Assembly (NCBI GenBank): GCA_021323695.1
Contig: JAJPKN010000055.1
Span: 1 to 64,000, forward strand
Source of the DNA: Actinomycetota bacterium
Lineage (GTDB): Bacteria > Actinomycetota > Acidimicrobiia > Acidimicrobiales > Palsa-688
DNA: 64,000 bases
Direction of reading: 5' to 3'
A program made the translations under genes and the position numbers. Below are positions 16,292 through 24,351 of the stretch, piece by piece. Each line of letters begins with the position of its first letter. Position 1 is the stretch's first letter. The notes under the pieces were generated by a model. That model saw only the letters and a list, made by a program, of their open reading frames with translations. It was not told the origin of the DNA and did no database searches.

Positions 16292-17326
16292 GTGAACGTC
16301 AAAGAGCGCGGGCGGGTGACCATCAGCGAGGTCGCCCGTTTGGCGCGGGTGTCTTTGGGGACGGTCTCCAACGTCCTCAACAACCCGGCCGTTGTGGCTC
16401 CGGCGACCCGGGCGCGGGTGCTCGAGGTGATCAACGCGACCGGCTTCGTCCGCAGCACTGCGGCCCACCAGTTGAGGGTGGGGCGGAGCCGGACGGTGGG
16501 GGTGGTGCTGCTCGACATCGCCAACCCCTTCTTCGCTGAAGTGGTGAAGGGGGCCGAGCAGGTCCTGGCCGACCGAGGGTACGTGCTCATGGTGTTCTCG
16601 AGCGAAGACTCGGCCGAGCGCGAGCACCGCTACCTGCGGGTGCTGGAGGAGCACCGAGTGGACGGGCTCCTCATAACCCCGGTGGGACGGGACCTGGAAC
16701 GGATCTCCACCCTGGCCCGGCGGGGCACCTCGACCGTGCTCTTGGACCGGGACCGGGGACAGCTGCTCGACCTGTGCTCGGTGACGGTCGACGACGTCCG
16801 GGGGGGTGAGCTGGCCGCCGCCCACCTCTTCGGGCTTGGCCACGAAAGGGTCGCCTTCGTCAACGGCCCCACCTCGATCCGTCAGTGCGCGGACCGCCAG
16901 CGGGGAGCCCTCCGGGCGCTGCGCATGGCCCGGCGGGACCGCCCTGCGGGCCTGACGGAGCTGGTCATGGCTGGCCTCACCGTCGACCACGGCGAGCGAG
17001 CAGCAGCTCAGTTGCTGGCCCTGGAGCCCACCCCGACCGCCGTCATGTGCGCCAACGACCTGCTGGCCCTGGGTGTGCTGAAGGGCTTGTCCGACCGGGG
17101 CGTGCGGGTCCCAGACGACGTGGCGGTCGTCGGCTACGACGACGTGAGCTTTGCCTCCATGCTGTCGCCCTCGCTGACGTCTGTGCGCCAGCCCAAGTAC
17201 GAGCTGGGAGCGGCAGCCGCCGAACTGCTCCTGGAGGAGGCACTTGGGCCTGGCCACGAGCACCGGGCGATAAGGTTCGAGCCCGAACTGGTGGTCCGGG
17301 CCTCCAGTGGGGCAGGGCGGCGTTGA
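16292..17326 (+). CDS. LacI-family regulator of rhamnose genes
   Basis: DNA-binding repressor with a sugar-sensing core. The N-terminal helix-turn-helix reads TISEVARLARVSLGTVSNVLN near residues 9-29, followed by the hinge and a type 1 periplasmic-binding fold (RTVGVVLLDIANPFFAEVV, ADRQRGALRAL, VVGYDDVSFASMLSPSLTSV). Its divergent position with an operator between it and rhaT indicates control of the rhamnose operon; the inducer is inferred. Start uncertain: I use GTG 16292; GTG 16316 is also possible. An ATG at 16229 lies upstream of the apparent -10 box TATGCT and is unlikely. Confidence 0.88.
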   Translation: MNVKERGRVTISEVARLARVSLGTVSNVLNNPAVVAPATRARVLEVINATGFVRSTAAHQLRVGRSRTVGVVLLDIANPFFAEVVKGAEQVLADRGYVLMVFSSEDSAEREHRYLRVLEEHRVDGLLITPVGRDLERISTLARRGTSTVLLDRDRGQLLDLCSVTVDDVRGGELAAAHLFGLGHERVAFVNGPTSIRQCADRQRGALRALRMARRDRPAGLTELVMAGLTVDHGERAAAQLLALEPTPTAVMCANDLLALGVLKGLSDRGVRVPDDVAVVGYDDVSFASMLSPSLTSVRQPKYELGAAAAELLLEEALGPGHEHRAIRFEPELVVRASSGAGRR

Positions 17327-18522
17327 GCGGGCCCGTTGGCGCCAGGGGCTACCTGGGGGACCTGGTGGCCATGTCCCGGGCCTATGGCTCGGACCCGGCA
17401 CTGGTGGTTGCCGGGGGCGGCAACTCATCGGTGAAGTTGGGTGACCACCTGCTGGTCAAAGCGAGCGGGGCCGCCATGGCCAGTGTGACGGCCGGGGACT
17501 TCGTGGACCTCGACCGCCGGGCCTTGCGGGCTTTGCTGGCCCAGGATCTCCCCGAGGGCCGTGACGAACGGGAGGCGGCCTTCATGGAGGCGCTGATGGC
17601 GGCGCGGGCCAGCCCCGGCCAGCCCCGCCCGTCGGTCGAGTCCTTGTTGCACCACCTGGTGCCTGGGCTCTTCGTGGTGCACCTGCATGCCACCGCGGTC
17701 AACCAGTTCGCCTGTAGCCGGGACGGCCAGCGGCTGGTCGAGGAGCACCTCGGCACCGAGGTGGCCTGGGCCCCATTGGTCGACCCCGGTTTCGTCCTGG
17801 CCAGGGTGGTGCAAGAAAAGTTGCGGGCGTTCTCGTCCCGGGCCGGTCACCGGCCCCGGGCCCTGGTGCTGCAGAACCATGGCCTCGTGGTCAGCGGGGA
17901 GTCGCCCGAGGAACTGGACAGCCATTTGAGGTGGCTGCTCTCTTCGCTCCGGGACATCGCTGTCGCCGAGGGCCGCCGCCAGGGTGCCTCCCGGCCCAGG
18001 GCCACGGCCCGGCCCCCAGGGCTGGCCCTCACGGCCCTGGCCGGGGAGGTCCGTGGCCTCCTCGGCCGCTTGCTGGGCGGAGAGGGCGGCCCGCCGGCCG
18101 AGGTCAGCTTCGACGCTTCGGAGCCTGTGGTGGGCCTCCTCGCCCGGCCCGACGGCCGCGACCTAGCCCTGGGTGGGCCGCTCACACCCGACCAGGTCGT
18201 CTATTGCCAGTCGTTCCCCCTGTGGGTGGAGCCGCCTGAAGGGGCAGCCGGTGAAGTGCTCGGCCGCTTGGCGCCAGCAGTCGCGACCTACGCCAGCACG
18301 TACCATGTGGTGCCCAAAGTGGTCCTGGTACGTGGCTTGGGGATGTTCACGGCCGGGGCCACGGCCGGACAGGCCGAGGCGGCGCGGCTCGTCTACCTGG
18401 ACGCCATAAAGGTCATGGAGGGTGCCGAGCAGCTCGGCGGCATAAATTTCCTCGACGACGACTTCCGCAGCTTCATAGAGCGCTGGGAAGTGGAAGCCTA
18501 CCGGCGCCGGCGGCAGGCGTAG
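17323..18522 (+). CDS. Class II aldolase/adducin family protein (RhaE-like, no dehydrogenase domain)
   Basis: Putative metal-dependent sugar-phosphate aldolase or epimerase, 399 residues. It resembles the aldolase half of the rhaD product: VVAGGGNSSVKLGDHLLVKASG near 27, zinc-site FVVHLHATAVNQFA near 118, VLQNHGLVVSG near 185, and a C-terminal LVRGLGMFTAGATAGQAEAARLVYLDAIKVMEGAE matching the same region of RhaD. The short-chain dehydrogenase domain is absent. The TTG at 17323 overlaps the regulator's stop, so the two are co-transcribed. It may act on fuculose 1-phosphate or another deoxysugar phosphate; the fucI/fucU module downstream has no aldolase of its own. Function unproven. Start could instead be GTG 17365 or ATG 17371. 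Confidence 0.8.
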   Translation: MSGPVGARGYLGDLVAMSRAYGSDPALVVAGGGNSSVKLGDHLLVKASGAAMASVTAGDFVDLDRRALRALLAQDLPEGRDEREAAFMEALMAARASPGQPRPSVESLLHHLVPGLFVVHLHATAVNQFACSRDGQRLVEEHLGTEVAWAPLVDPGFVLARVVQEKLRAFSSRAGHRPRALVLQNHGLVVSGESPEELDSHLRWLLSSLRDIAVAEGRRQGASRPRATARPPGLALTALAGEVRGLLGRLLGGEGGPPAEVSFDASEPVVGLLARPDGRDLALGGPLTPDQVVYCQSFPLWVEPPEGAAGEVLGRLAPAVATYASTYHVVPKVVLVRGLGMFTAGATAGQAEAARLVYLDAIKVMEGAEQLGGINFLDDDFRSFIERWEVEAYRRRRQA

Positions 18523-18556
18523 GCGGGGGCGGCCCGAGGGGGCTGTGCGCGAAAGA

Positions 18557-18591
18557 GGCTGCACGGGTAGGGGACACCTGCCCGTGCAGCC
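18557..18591. terminator. 15-bp hairpin after the aldolase gene
   Basis: GGCTGCACGGGTAGG pairs with CCTGCCCGTGCAGCC (one U-G wobble) around the loop GGACA. It lies 35 bases after the stop. No T-tract, but the stem is long and GC-rich, so it is the probable end of the regulator-aldolase transcript. Confidence 0.65.
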
Positions 18592-18940
18592 GGTCTAACT
18601 CTAACCCACCCTAGCTTTGCTGGGGGGACCCAAAGCGGCACGTTGTTGACAAGTTTCAGGCAGCCAGGCCAAGTCGCGCGTTTATTACGTGATCATTGAT
18701 TGTTGTATCGATCGTGGCGAGTCGGTGCCGATGGGCCCGGCGACAAGGCCGCGGAGGCTTTGGTTGGTGAACCCGGTGACGGCGTGGGCTGCACAGCACA
18801 GGGCGCAAGCCAGGGCCATCGCGCGTACATCTCCGAACCGGAACGCTCTGGTCCGTTGGCCCTCCCTTGCGCAGGGCTTGTGGATTGGGCCTGCCCGGGT
18901 TTAACGGACATCCACCAAGTGGGGCTCAGCCCCAGAAAGG
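18592..18940. other. Gene-free stretch before transposase remnants
   Basis: No recognisable coding sequence. Frames across it lack domains. A TTGACA hexamer at 18646-18651 has no good -10 partner at 17 bases. A small GGGGCTCAGCCCC hairpin lies near 18920, just before the transposase-like fragment. The stretch is probably scar DNA from element decay. Confidence 0.4.
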
Positions 18941-19043
18941 ATGTCCAGAATGGGGACGATGGTAACGAAGAAGCCCCGCGCACGCCGGTCGTTCACCCCG
19001 GAGTTCAAGGCCCAGATGGCCGAGCTGGTCCGCCAGCCCGGCA
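18941..19043 (+). pseudogene. IS3-type OrfA transposase N-terminal fragment
   Basis: About 34 residues reading KKPRARRSFTPEFKAQMAEL and a little more, the typical start of an IS3-family OrfA helix-turn-helix protein. Similarity then stops and the same frame becomes low-complexity. The remainder of the element is missing, so this is a decayed remnant. Confidence 0.65.
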
Positions 19044-19071
19044 GCTGGGGGCGCTCTGCCAGGCCGAACCG

Positions 19072-19368
19072 GGCCACGAAGAGGTCCGCAAGTTCCTGGC
19101 CCACCTGCAGCGAGAAGCGCCAGCGATGTTCACCTTCTTGGCCGACGAGCGAGTCGACGCGACGAACTGGCGAGCCGACCAGGGCATCCGCCCGGCCGTC
19201 GTGAACCGGAAGGTCTGGGGCGGCAACCGAACCGATCGGGGCGGACGGGCCCAGTCGGTCATGATGAGCGTCATCCGCACGGCTGCCCAACATGGAGTGG
19301 ACGCGATCGACTACCTGGCTGCCCGCGCCCGCAGCCCCGACCCCGGGCTCGCCATCCTGCTCGGCTGA
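19072..19368 (+). pseudogene. IS66-type transposase C-terminal fragment
   Basis: About 98 residues in a different frame from the IS3-like piece. They include ATNWRADQGIRPAVVNRKVW and GGNRTDRGGRAQSVMMSVIRT, which is the C-terminal end of IS66-family DDE transposases with the catalytic-core tail. The N-terminal three quarters of the gene are missing. The stop is TGA at 19366. Confidence 0.75.
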
Positions 19369-19464
19369 GCCAGCAACTCTTGACCCGCCACGGACGCGAT
19401 CAACACACGCGGACTTCCGCCCCTACCTCGGCGCGCAGCCAAATGCGCTAAATAAACACCCCCG

Positions 19465-19695
19465 CACTTCCGGACCGACGAGGCCCGCAGACAGCTGCGC
19501 GAGGCGTTCAATGCGCCGCGGGATCTTCGTGCGCACGACGGCGTCCTCGACGCCCGCCTTGAGCCGCTTTCTGCTCCTCGGCGCACTCGCGCCCTCGCTG
19601 CACTGTGTGACGTGTTGACCGAGGCCGAGACCACCTACCCGGGCACCGGGTTCGTCCTGGCCTACTCAGTGAAACCCCGCCCGGGGATCGCATGA
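19465..19695 (+). pseudogene. Uncharacterised C-terminal fragment, possibly transposase-derived
   Basis: A 76-residue open tail after an in-frame TAA at 19453, with no start codon. It contains LREAFNAPRDLRAHDGVLD and ALCDVLTEAETTYPGTGFVL and ends at TGA 19693-19695. The pattern (PGTGFVLAYSVKP ending) recalls C-termini seen in some transposase-like proteins, but I cannot name the family. Its position in a row of decayed element fragments supports a mobile origin. Confidence 0.4.
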
Positions 19696-19730
19696 ACTAC
19701 ATCACCCCTGTCCGGAGCCCCGGATTCCGC

Positions 19731-19772
19731 GAGAACTCCGCGAGAACTCCGCGAGAACTCCGCGAGAACTCC
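19731..19772. repeat. Four tandem 11-bp repeats at the island edge
   Basis: GAGAACTCCGC starts at 19731, 19742, 19753 and 19764 (last copy 9 bases). It lies between the decayed transposase segment and the first gene of the lower-GC operon. Confidence 0.85.
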
Positions 19773-19777
19773 CCAAG

Positions 19778-20554
19778 CTATTGCTGTGCTTCCTCCCCGG
19801 CTACCCAAGCCACAAGCTGCTGCCACAAACGATCAAAATACTCCCAATCGAGAAACTCGGGAGGTGCTCCATGCGGGGCGGCGTCGGGTGTAAAGGCGGC
19901 CGAACGACCCTGTCCATACTTCCACACACCCAAGATCACCGCTCCGTCATGGTGCAACACTAGCGTCGCATCCTTCTTCAGTTCCACCTGATTGTAAAAT
20001 AACATTACCGGAAACTCATGGGGCAGGCCCTTCACTATCGGATGCCGCTTGGCGCCCTCCGCTACCCGGGGTTGAAATCCCTGGGGCATTTCAACGCGGT
20101 CATCAAGCCCACGTAACAACCTGACCGGCAGCGCCTCCTCTACGGGAGTCGAGTGATACCTGGCCCTCCCGTCGATGCCCTGAAAGCTCATGTAGCCCCC
20201 AATCATAATTAGCCCGCCCCCCTGCGCGACATACTCTCGGATGGATTCTAGCCGGTTTGCCGTCACGCGAGAGTACGTTGTTGTATCGGGGTGCAAGAGT
20301 AGCGTATTCGCCCCTATGTCGGACAGTATCACAACATCGAAGCCACGCAGCTCCTCAACTGTCGTTGGAAACTCAAGCGGCGCTAAGTGATTTGGAATAT
20401 GATGAAACTCGTGTCCCGCAGCCTCCATTGCACGCCGCAACCACCGCGTTCCCTCTCCATAGCCGCATTGAGTGAAAAAATCCACACCCTTTATATGGGT
20501 GGTCTGGGTAATCCACGATTCCCCAGCGAGCAACACTCTCAATATCCGTGCCAC
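19778..20554 (-). CDS. Glutamine-amidotransferase-like protein (GATase1_like / PF07090 type)
   Basis: A 258-residue cytoplasmic protein of the class I amidotransferase-like fold, related to ThuA-like and DUF1355 proteins of unknown function. It starts RVLLAGESWITQTTHIKGVD, continues FDVVILSDIGANTLLL, and has GGGLIMIGGYMSFQGIDGRA near residue 120 where true glutaminases place the nucleophile cysteine. No cysteine is present there, so it probably does not hydrolyse glutamine. HHDGAVILGVWKYGQGRSAAF follows. GTG start at 20554 with GAGGGAG about 6 bases upstream. Last gene of the lower-GC ABC transporter operon, so it may act on the imported compound. Function unknown. Confidence 0.7.
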   Translation of the reverse strand: MARILRVLLAGESWITQTTHIKGVDFFTQCGYGEGTRWLRRAMEAAGHEFHHIPNHLAPLEFPTTVEELRGFDVVILSDIGANTLLLHPDTTTYSRVTANRLESIREYVAQGGGLIMIGGYMSFQGIDGRARYHSTPVEEALPVRLLRGLDDRVEMPQGFQPRVAEGAKRHPIVKGLPHEFPVMLFYNQVELKKDATLVLHHDGAVILGVWKYGQGRSAAFTPDAAPHGAPPEFLDWEYFDRLWQQLVAWVAGEEAQQ

Positions 20555-20728
20555 AACACTCCCTCTTCTACGTACTCATCGTTGTCCTCTCGGACCCCTT
20601 CTCTGCCCACTCGCGTCATAGTCGCGTCCAACCTCACGGTCACAGCACCAGCGCCCACTGACTGGACGCTTAGTCGACCTGAAAATGGTCGCCAGCCAGC
20701 ACGGCCTTGTTAGCACGTAATCTGGAAG

Positions 20729-21679
20729 CTAAACTATGGCCAGCGGACGTACAGGTGATCCTGTCCCACCACGAATCTTGAGGGGGGACACTATCACGCA
20801 AAATTCGTACACCCGTTCCTCCGCCAACTCCTCTAGGTAAACATTCTCCATCAGGCGTATGCCGCTCTCGACCAGCATCTCTATGTGCATCGGAAGTGCC
20901 AGGCCCTCGACTTCGTAAGGGACTGGGTCTGTTCCAAATTGGTCTATCCCCCAGGCCACGATCTCACGCTTTCGGGCCCAGTCGGCGCAACGCACGCCAA
21001 GCCCCGGCTCCCCCGCCAGCTGTACGTTGGGCTCTGACCATTTGAGTCCCCAGCCAGTGCGGACAAAAACGATGTCACCGGGCCTGACGTCAACTCCCTC
21101 CTTTCGGAGGGCGTCGTCCAGCTCCTCGGGTGAGATTGCATAGCCTTCCGGCAATATACGGCGACTGGCGAAGTCGGCGACGTCGGCAAGGACGCCTCTG
21201 GCTACTATTGGAGGCATAAACTCCGCGCCTAGCTCGGTGGTTCCGAAGCTGCTCACGCAGCTGCTATTTCTGCGACCTCCGTACAGCCGAAAATCGCCGT
21301 CGGCTTGCTTTACACCCACATGGTTAAGCTGGTCTATGTGAGTGCCTGTATGATCGGACATACCTACACGCAGATTTTGCGCGGAATACCCGTTCGTCAT
21401 GCGACCCAAGTTCTGGTGGTGCCACTCCTCTCCATTATCGAGCGTGTACTGCATCAGTGCGAAATATTGCCCGTGGAATGGTGGCACTGGCATGCCGTGC
21501 TCTAGGACCCTGCCGAGGTCGAAGATGCGTCCCTGTTGTACAAGCCTTAGTGCTGAAACAATAGATTCAGGGCTTATAGCGCGGAGGGCGCCGAGGGAAT
21601 CGCCTTCCAGCCACGGCCCTTTGCACCAGATACTTGGCTCTGACCGGGCACTAATCGTGCTACTACTCATGCTAGTCAT
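20729..21679 (-). CDS. Cyclase-family metal-dependent hydrolase (PF04199)
   Basis: A 316-residue protein of the cyclase family that includes kynurenine formamidase and isatin hydrolase. The hallmark metal motif HTGTHIDQLNHV is at about residues 110-121, preceded by a conserved region reading LGRVLEHGMPVPPFHG. It is followed by VRPGDIVFVRTGWG and GLALPMHIEMLVESGIRLMENV, all typical. The family usually binds manganese or zinc and opens amides, lactams or lactones. ATG 21679 is chosen because AAGGAG lies 8 bases upstream; the frame runs on to 21730. It sits between an ABC permease and the amidotransferase-like gene, suggesting hydrolysis of the transported compound. The exact substrate is unknown. 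Confidence 0.8.
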   Translation of the reverse strand: MTSMSSSTISARSEPSIWCKGPWLEGDSLGALRAISPESIVSALRLVQQGRIFDLGRVLEHGMPVPPFHGQYFALMQYTLDNGEEWHHQNLGRMTNGYSAQNLRVGMSDHTGTHIDQLNHVGVKQADGDFRLYGGRRNSSCVSSFGTTELGAEFMPPIVARGVLADVADFASRRILPEGYAISPEELDDALRKEGVDVRPGDIVFVRTGWGLKWSEPNVQLAGEPGLGVRCADWARKREIVAWGIDQFGTDPVPYEVEGLALPMHIEMLVESGIRLMENVYLEELAEERVYEFCVIVSPLKIRGGTGSPVRPLAIV

Positions 21680-21797
21680 AATGGACTCTCCTTTCCATTG
21701 AAGGGCACCTTCCACAAGCGCACTTCCCACTTGTCAATTATTTCGAGGGTAATATGGCAGTTGTAAATTAGCTCGAGAACTGCTATCGCCACGAGAG

Positions 21798-22703
21798 TTA
21801 TCGCGAAGCGCGTGGCATCCAGCGTGTGAGGCGGCGGCGAGTAAGGACGATCAACAGGTCGACCAGCACCGCCATCACTGTGACCCAAAATATCGCTACA
21901 ATAATTACGGCGAGGGCCTCGTAGGGAATCATCTTCTCAAATACCGTACCCATTCCGGCAGGGGCTCCGGCATACTCGCTTACGACTTCGACGCCCCAGG
22001 CGAGACCTATAGCTACTCTTATCCCGGCCAGCACCTCGGGCACTATCGCTGGCAGGATAATTGTCGCAAAGATTCTATTGCTGGAAGCGCCCAAGGTAAG
22101 TGCTCGTCGCGAATAAATTGGGTCGACGTTCCGGATAGCGGCGGTGGTGGTGACAACGACCACCACGGTTGTGGAAAAGAGAACCACGCCGACCTGGGCG
22201 CTTCGTGCCGGACCGAACCAGATCACAAGAAAGGGTATGATCGCAAGCGGAGGGATCGTTCGTCCTAGTTGGATAGGCCACTCGAGCCAGCCGCGGACAA
22301 TGTACGACCGCCCCATGGCCAAGCCGACGAAGAGGCCGAGGCATACACCTAGCGCTCCGCCAGAGAGGGTGCTCTCGATGGTGTACACAATGTCTGGTGC
22401 TAGGCCATGAGAGCCCCCTCCCTGTGCCTCGAGAAGGCGATTCTTCCAGAGGTCCGTTACCACCTGTGGCCACAGCGAAGTGAGGGCCGGCAGCTTGTAC
22501 GGGCCAAGAACCGACGCCAAAGTCTGCCAGAGTCCGAGGAAGATGAGCACCCCTACGAGGGGCAGTACCTTCGTCTCCGCGCGTGCCCAGTACCGAGCAA
22601 TAGCTAGGCGGGAGCCTATGCCTGGAGCACCAACAGCGTCAGTGTTGTGTTCGGCGACTCGGCCTTTAGGGGGCATGCGGGTGGTGCTCGTATTCATCTT
22701 CAT
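21798..22703 (-). CDS. ABC transporter permease (SsuC/TauC type)
   Basis: Membrane subunit of an importer of the nitrate/sulfonate/taurine class (BPD_transp_1). The 301 residues have six or so hydrophobic spans, and the cytoplasmic EAA loop reads RRALTLGASSNRIFATIILPAIVPEVLAG near residue 200. The N-terminal 35 residues are polar. It follows the solute-binding protein gene and precedes the cyclase-family gene. A second permease of the same class lies two genes upstream, so the transporter may be a heterodimer. Codon use and GC are lower than in the flanking rha and fuc genes. Confidence 0.85.
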   Translation of the reverse strand: MKMNTSTTRMPPKGRVAEHNTDAVGAPGIGSRLAIARYWARAETKVLPLVGVLIFLGLWQTLASVLGPYKLPALTSLWPQVVTDLWKNRLLEAQGGGSHGLAPDIVYTIESTLSGGALGVCLGLFVGLAMGRSYIVRGWLEWPIQLGRTIPPLAIIPFLVIWFGPARSAQVGVVLFSTTVVVVVTTTAAIRNVDPIYSRRALTLGASSNRIFATIILPAIVPEVLAGIRVAIGLAWGVEVVSEYAGAPAGMGTVFEKMIPYEALAVIIVAIFWVTVMAVLVDLLIVLTRRRLTRWMPRASR

Positions 22704-22753
22704 CGGGCTGGCCTTCCCTCACATAATGCCCAGCTGCGGGTCAAGCACGGCCA

Positions 22754-24133
22754 CTAGGCCGCGGCGGCGCCTGCGAACCGGGCTGCGTCGAAAAAGTCAA
22801 GGTCGGCATACAGCTGCTTCGCTCTAGAAATCAACGAGCTCACGGTGCGGGCTTCCGCACCGGACAGACTCCGCATTCTGACAGCAGCCTTAGCAAGGTC
22901 AACCTGAGTCTGACGCTGATACTGGACCATAGCGGCGTATAACTGATCGGCATCGGTAAAATCACGCCAGGTATACTCGCCGGGTTTATAGGTGCCGTTG
23001 TGCACATACAACTGTATGGCTGAACCGATCAAGTATTGCACCTCAAACGGGTTGCGCGGGTCCTGGAAAATTGCCTTCTGCTGCGCGAACGTCAGGAAGG
23101 GATCAAGGTCGCGGTAGACCACGCGCGGCGCTAGGTCATTAGTGAACTTAGTGCCGGCCACGGAATTCAAGAATGGAGTTTGTATAGCGGACGCTGCCTG
23201 GGGATGGTCGTGGATAAACTGATTGATACGCCAGTCTACAGACAGCATGCGCAAGGCCGTATCCATGTGGCCTTTCAACCACGAGTCGGGTGCCACCCAG
23301 CCATCATTAAAGACAGCCTGCAATGCAGTTGAGGTTGGCGAGGGTTGTGCCGCAGACGCTAGGTCTCCGGAGGTGAGGATCGGTACGAAACCGGCCTCTT
23401 GCAGTGTCAGGTGAGAGGGCACTCCGCCCACCTGAAAATCGATACGCCCCGACTCCATTAGCGCTGTAGTCTCAGGGTCCGGCGCCACTACCGAGTGCAC
23501 CTGGGCTAGGGTCATGCCGGCATCGGAAAACGCCAAGTCAATGAAGCCTTTGATAGCTGCCTCGGCCGGGTAACCGAAGCGTTGTCCCTTCATTTGACTC
23601 ATAGTGGCTACGATGGCGGCGCGCGGCGACAAGCCTTGAGCCCTGAACTGAGCGTAGCTTTTCAGGCCGTGATGGGGCCGCCCGAGTATTGCGTACCCCT
23701 GAAAGAGGTCGGCCACGGCGAACAGCTTGAATTTGGGCAGCGTGTTGACCGCTGGCATGAATAACTGTGCGGAGGCGGACATTACCTGGACGCGCCCTGA
23801 TGCAAATATGGGATCGTCTTGGTCGTTCGGAGCAATGATTCCTGTCCCGTTGGGTGCCAGCGTTATCCCGACGTTGGAGAAAAAGCCTTCCTTTACGCCA
23901 ATGATGTACTGAGTGTGGTCGAAGTAGGGCTCCCCGGCAAAGTTTACAGTCACCTGGGGTATGGTAGGAGTAACAATCGGCGTCGCAGTGTGTGGCAGAG
24001 CCGTGGTAGCAGCGGATGCTCCCGTGGCATCCAGAAGCGCTATAGCTGCGCCGACAGTGGTGATCGCCAATGCTTTGAGGCCAAGGTGCCTCAGAAGCGA
24101 TCGTTGAGTACTAGGTGTGGGAGTGTAGGACAT
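22754..24133 (-). CDS. ABC transporter substrate-binding protein (NMT1/SsuA-like)
   Basis: Secreted or lipid-free binding protein, 459 residues, with a signal peptide (RSLLRHLGLKALAITTVGAA, cleavage after GASA). The mature N-terminus VNFAGEPYFDHTQYIIGVKE and GFFSNVGITLAP match NMT1/SsuA-like receptors for small organic solutes; the IDFQVGGVPSHLTL segment is in the usual second lobe. It is about 100 residues longer than a typical SsuA because of an extended C-terminal helical region. ATG 24133 is preceded by GAGGAG at 9 bases; the open frame extends 48 codons further without support. Substrate unknown. Confidence 0.82.
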   Translation of the reverse strand: MSYTPTPSTQRSLLRHLGLKALAITTVGAAIALLDATGASAATTALPHTATPIVTPTIPQVTVNFAGEPYFDHTQYIIGVKEGFFSNVGITLAPNGTGIIAPNDQDDPIFASGRVQVMSASAQLFMPAVNTLPKFKLFAVADLFQGYAILGRPHHGLKSYAQFRAQGLSPRAAIVATMSQMKGQRFGYPAEAAIKGFIDLAFSDAGMTLAQVHSVVAPDPETTALMESGRIDFQVGGVPSHLTLQEAGFVPILTSGDLASAAQPSPTSTALQAVFNDGWVAPDSWLKGHMDTALRMLSVDWRINQFIHDHPQAASAIQTPFLNSVAGTKFTNDLAPRVVYRDLDPFLTFAQQKAIFQDPRNPFEVQYLIGSAIQLYVHNGTYKPGEYTWRDFTDADQLYAAMVQYQRQTQVDLAKAAVRMRSLSGAEARTVSSLISRAKQLYADLDFFDAARFAGAAAA

Positions 24134-24240
24134 GTGGAATGTCTCCTCGCGTTCGTTTAGAACTGTGTTGGGTGAAAGGTCGTAGTGTGATGGTACAGGA
24201 TCAGCGGGAAATATGAAGCAATGAGAACAGTGGCAAGCAC

Positions 24241-24269
24241 AGTATATGAGGACACGTGGGCTATGTGGA
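24241..24269 (-). promoter_or_regulatory. Possible internal promoter of the solute-binding protein gene
   Basis: TATACT (24246-24241) preceded after 17 bases by TCCACA, 4 of 6 to the -35 consensus. It lies in the 218-base gap between the upstream permease and the binding-protein gene, the only long gap in the operon's transport part. Confidence 0.4.
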
Positions 24270-24351
24270 GTAGGCACCCCCTTTCGGAGCGAGTTGCCCG
24301 GTTGGCCGCATCACGAGACGGTTGCCGTACGGCATTGAGGGCGGAAGTATA

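Noticed and set aside
16885-17322. N-terminal extension of the class II aldolase frame
   Set aside because: It overlaps the LacI regulator in another frame and is low-complexity; the TTG overlapping the regulator's stop is a better start.
18646-18651. TTGACA as a promoter
   Set aside because: No acceptable -10 hexamer lies 16-19 bases downstream and no gene starts nearby.
5404-19772. Tandem repeats as a CRISPR array
   Set aside because: Units are 11-21 bp and abut with no spacers; no cas genes are present.
24134-24277. 48-codon N-terminal extension of the island binding protein
   Set aside because: A strong ribosome site and signal peptide begin at 24133; the extension would put the signal peptide inside the protein.
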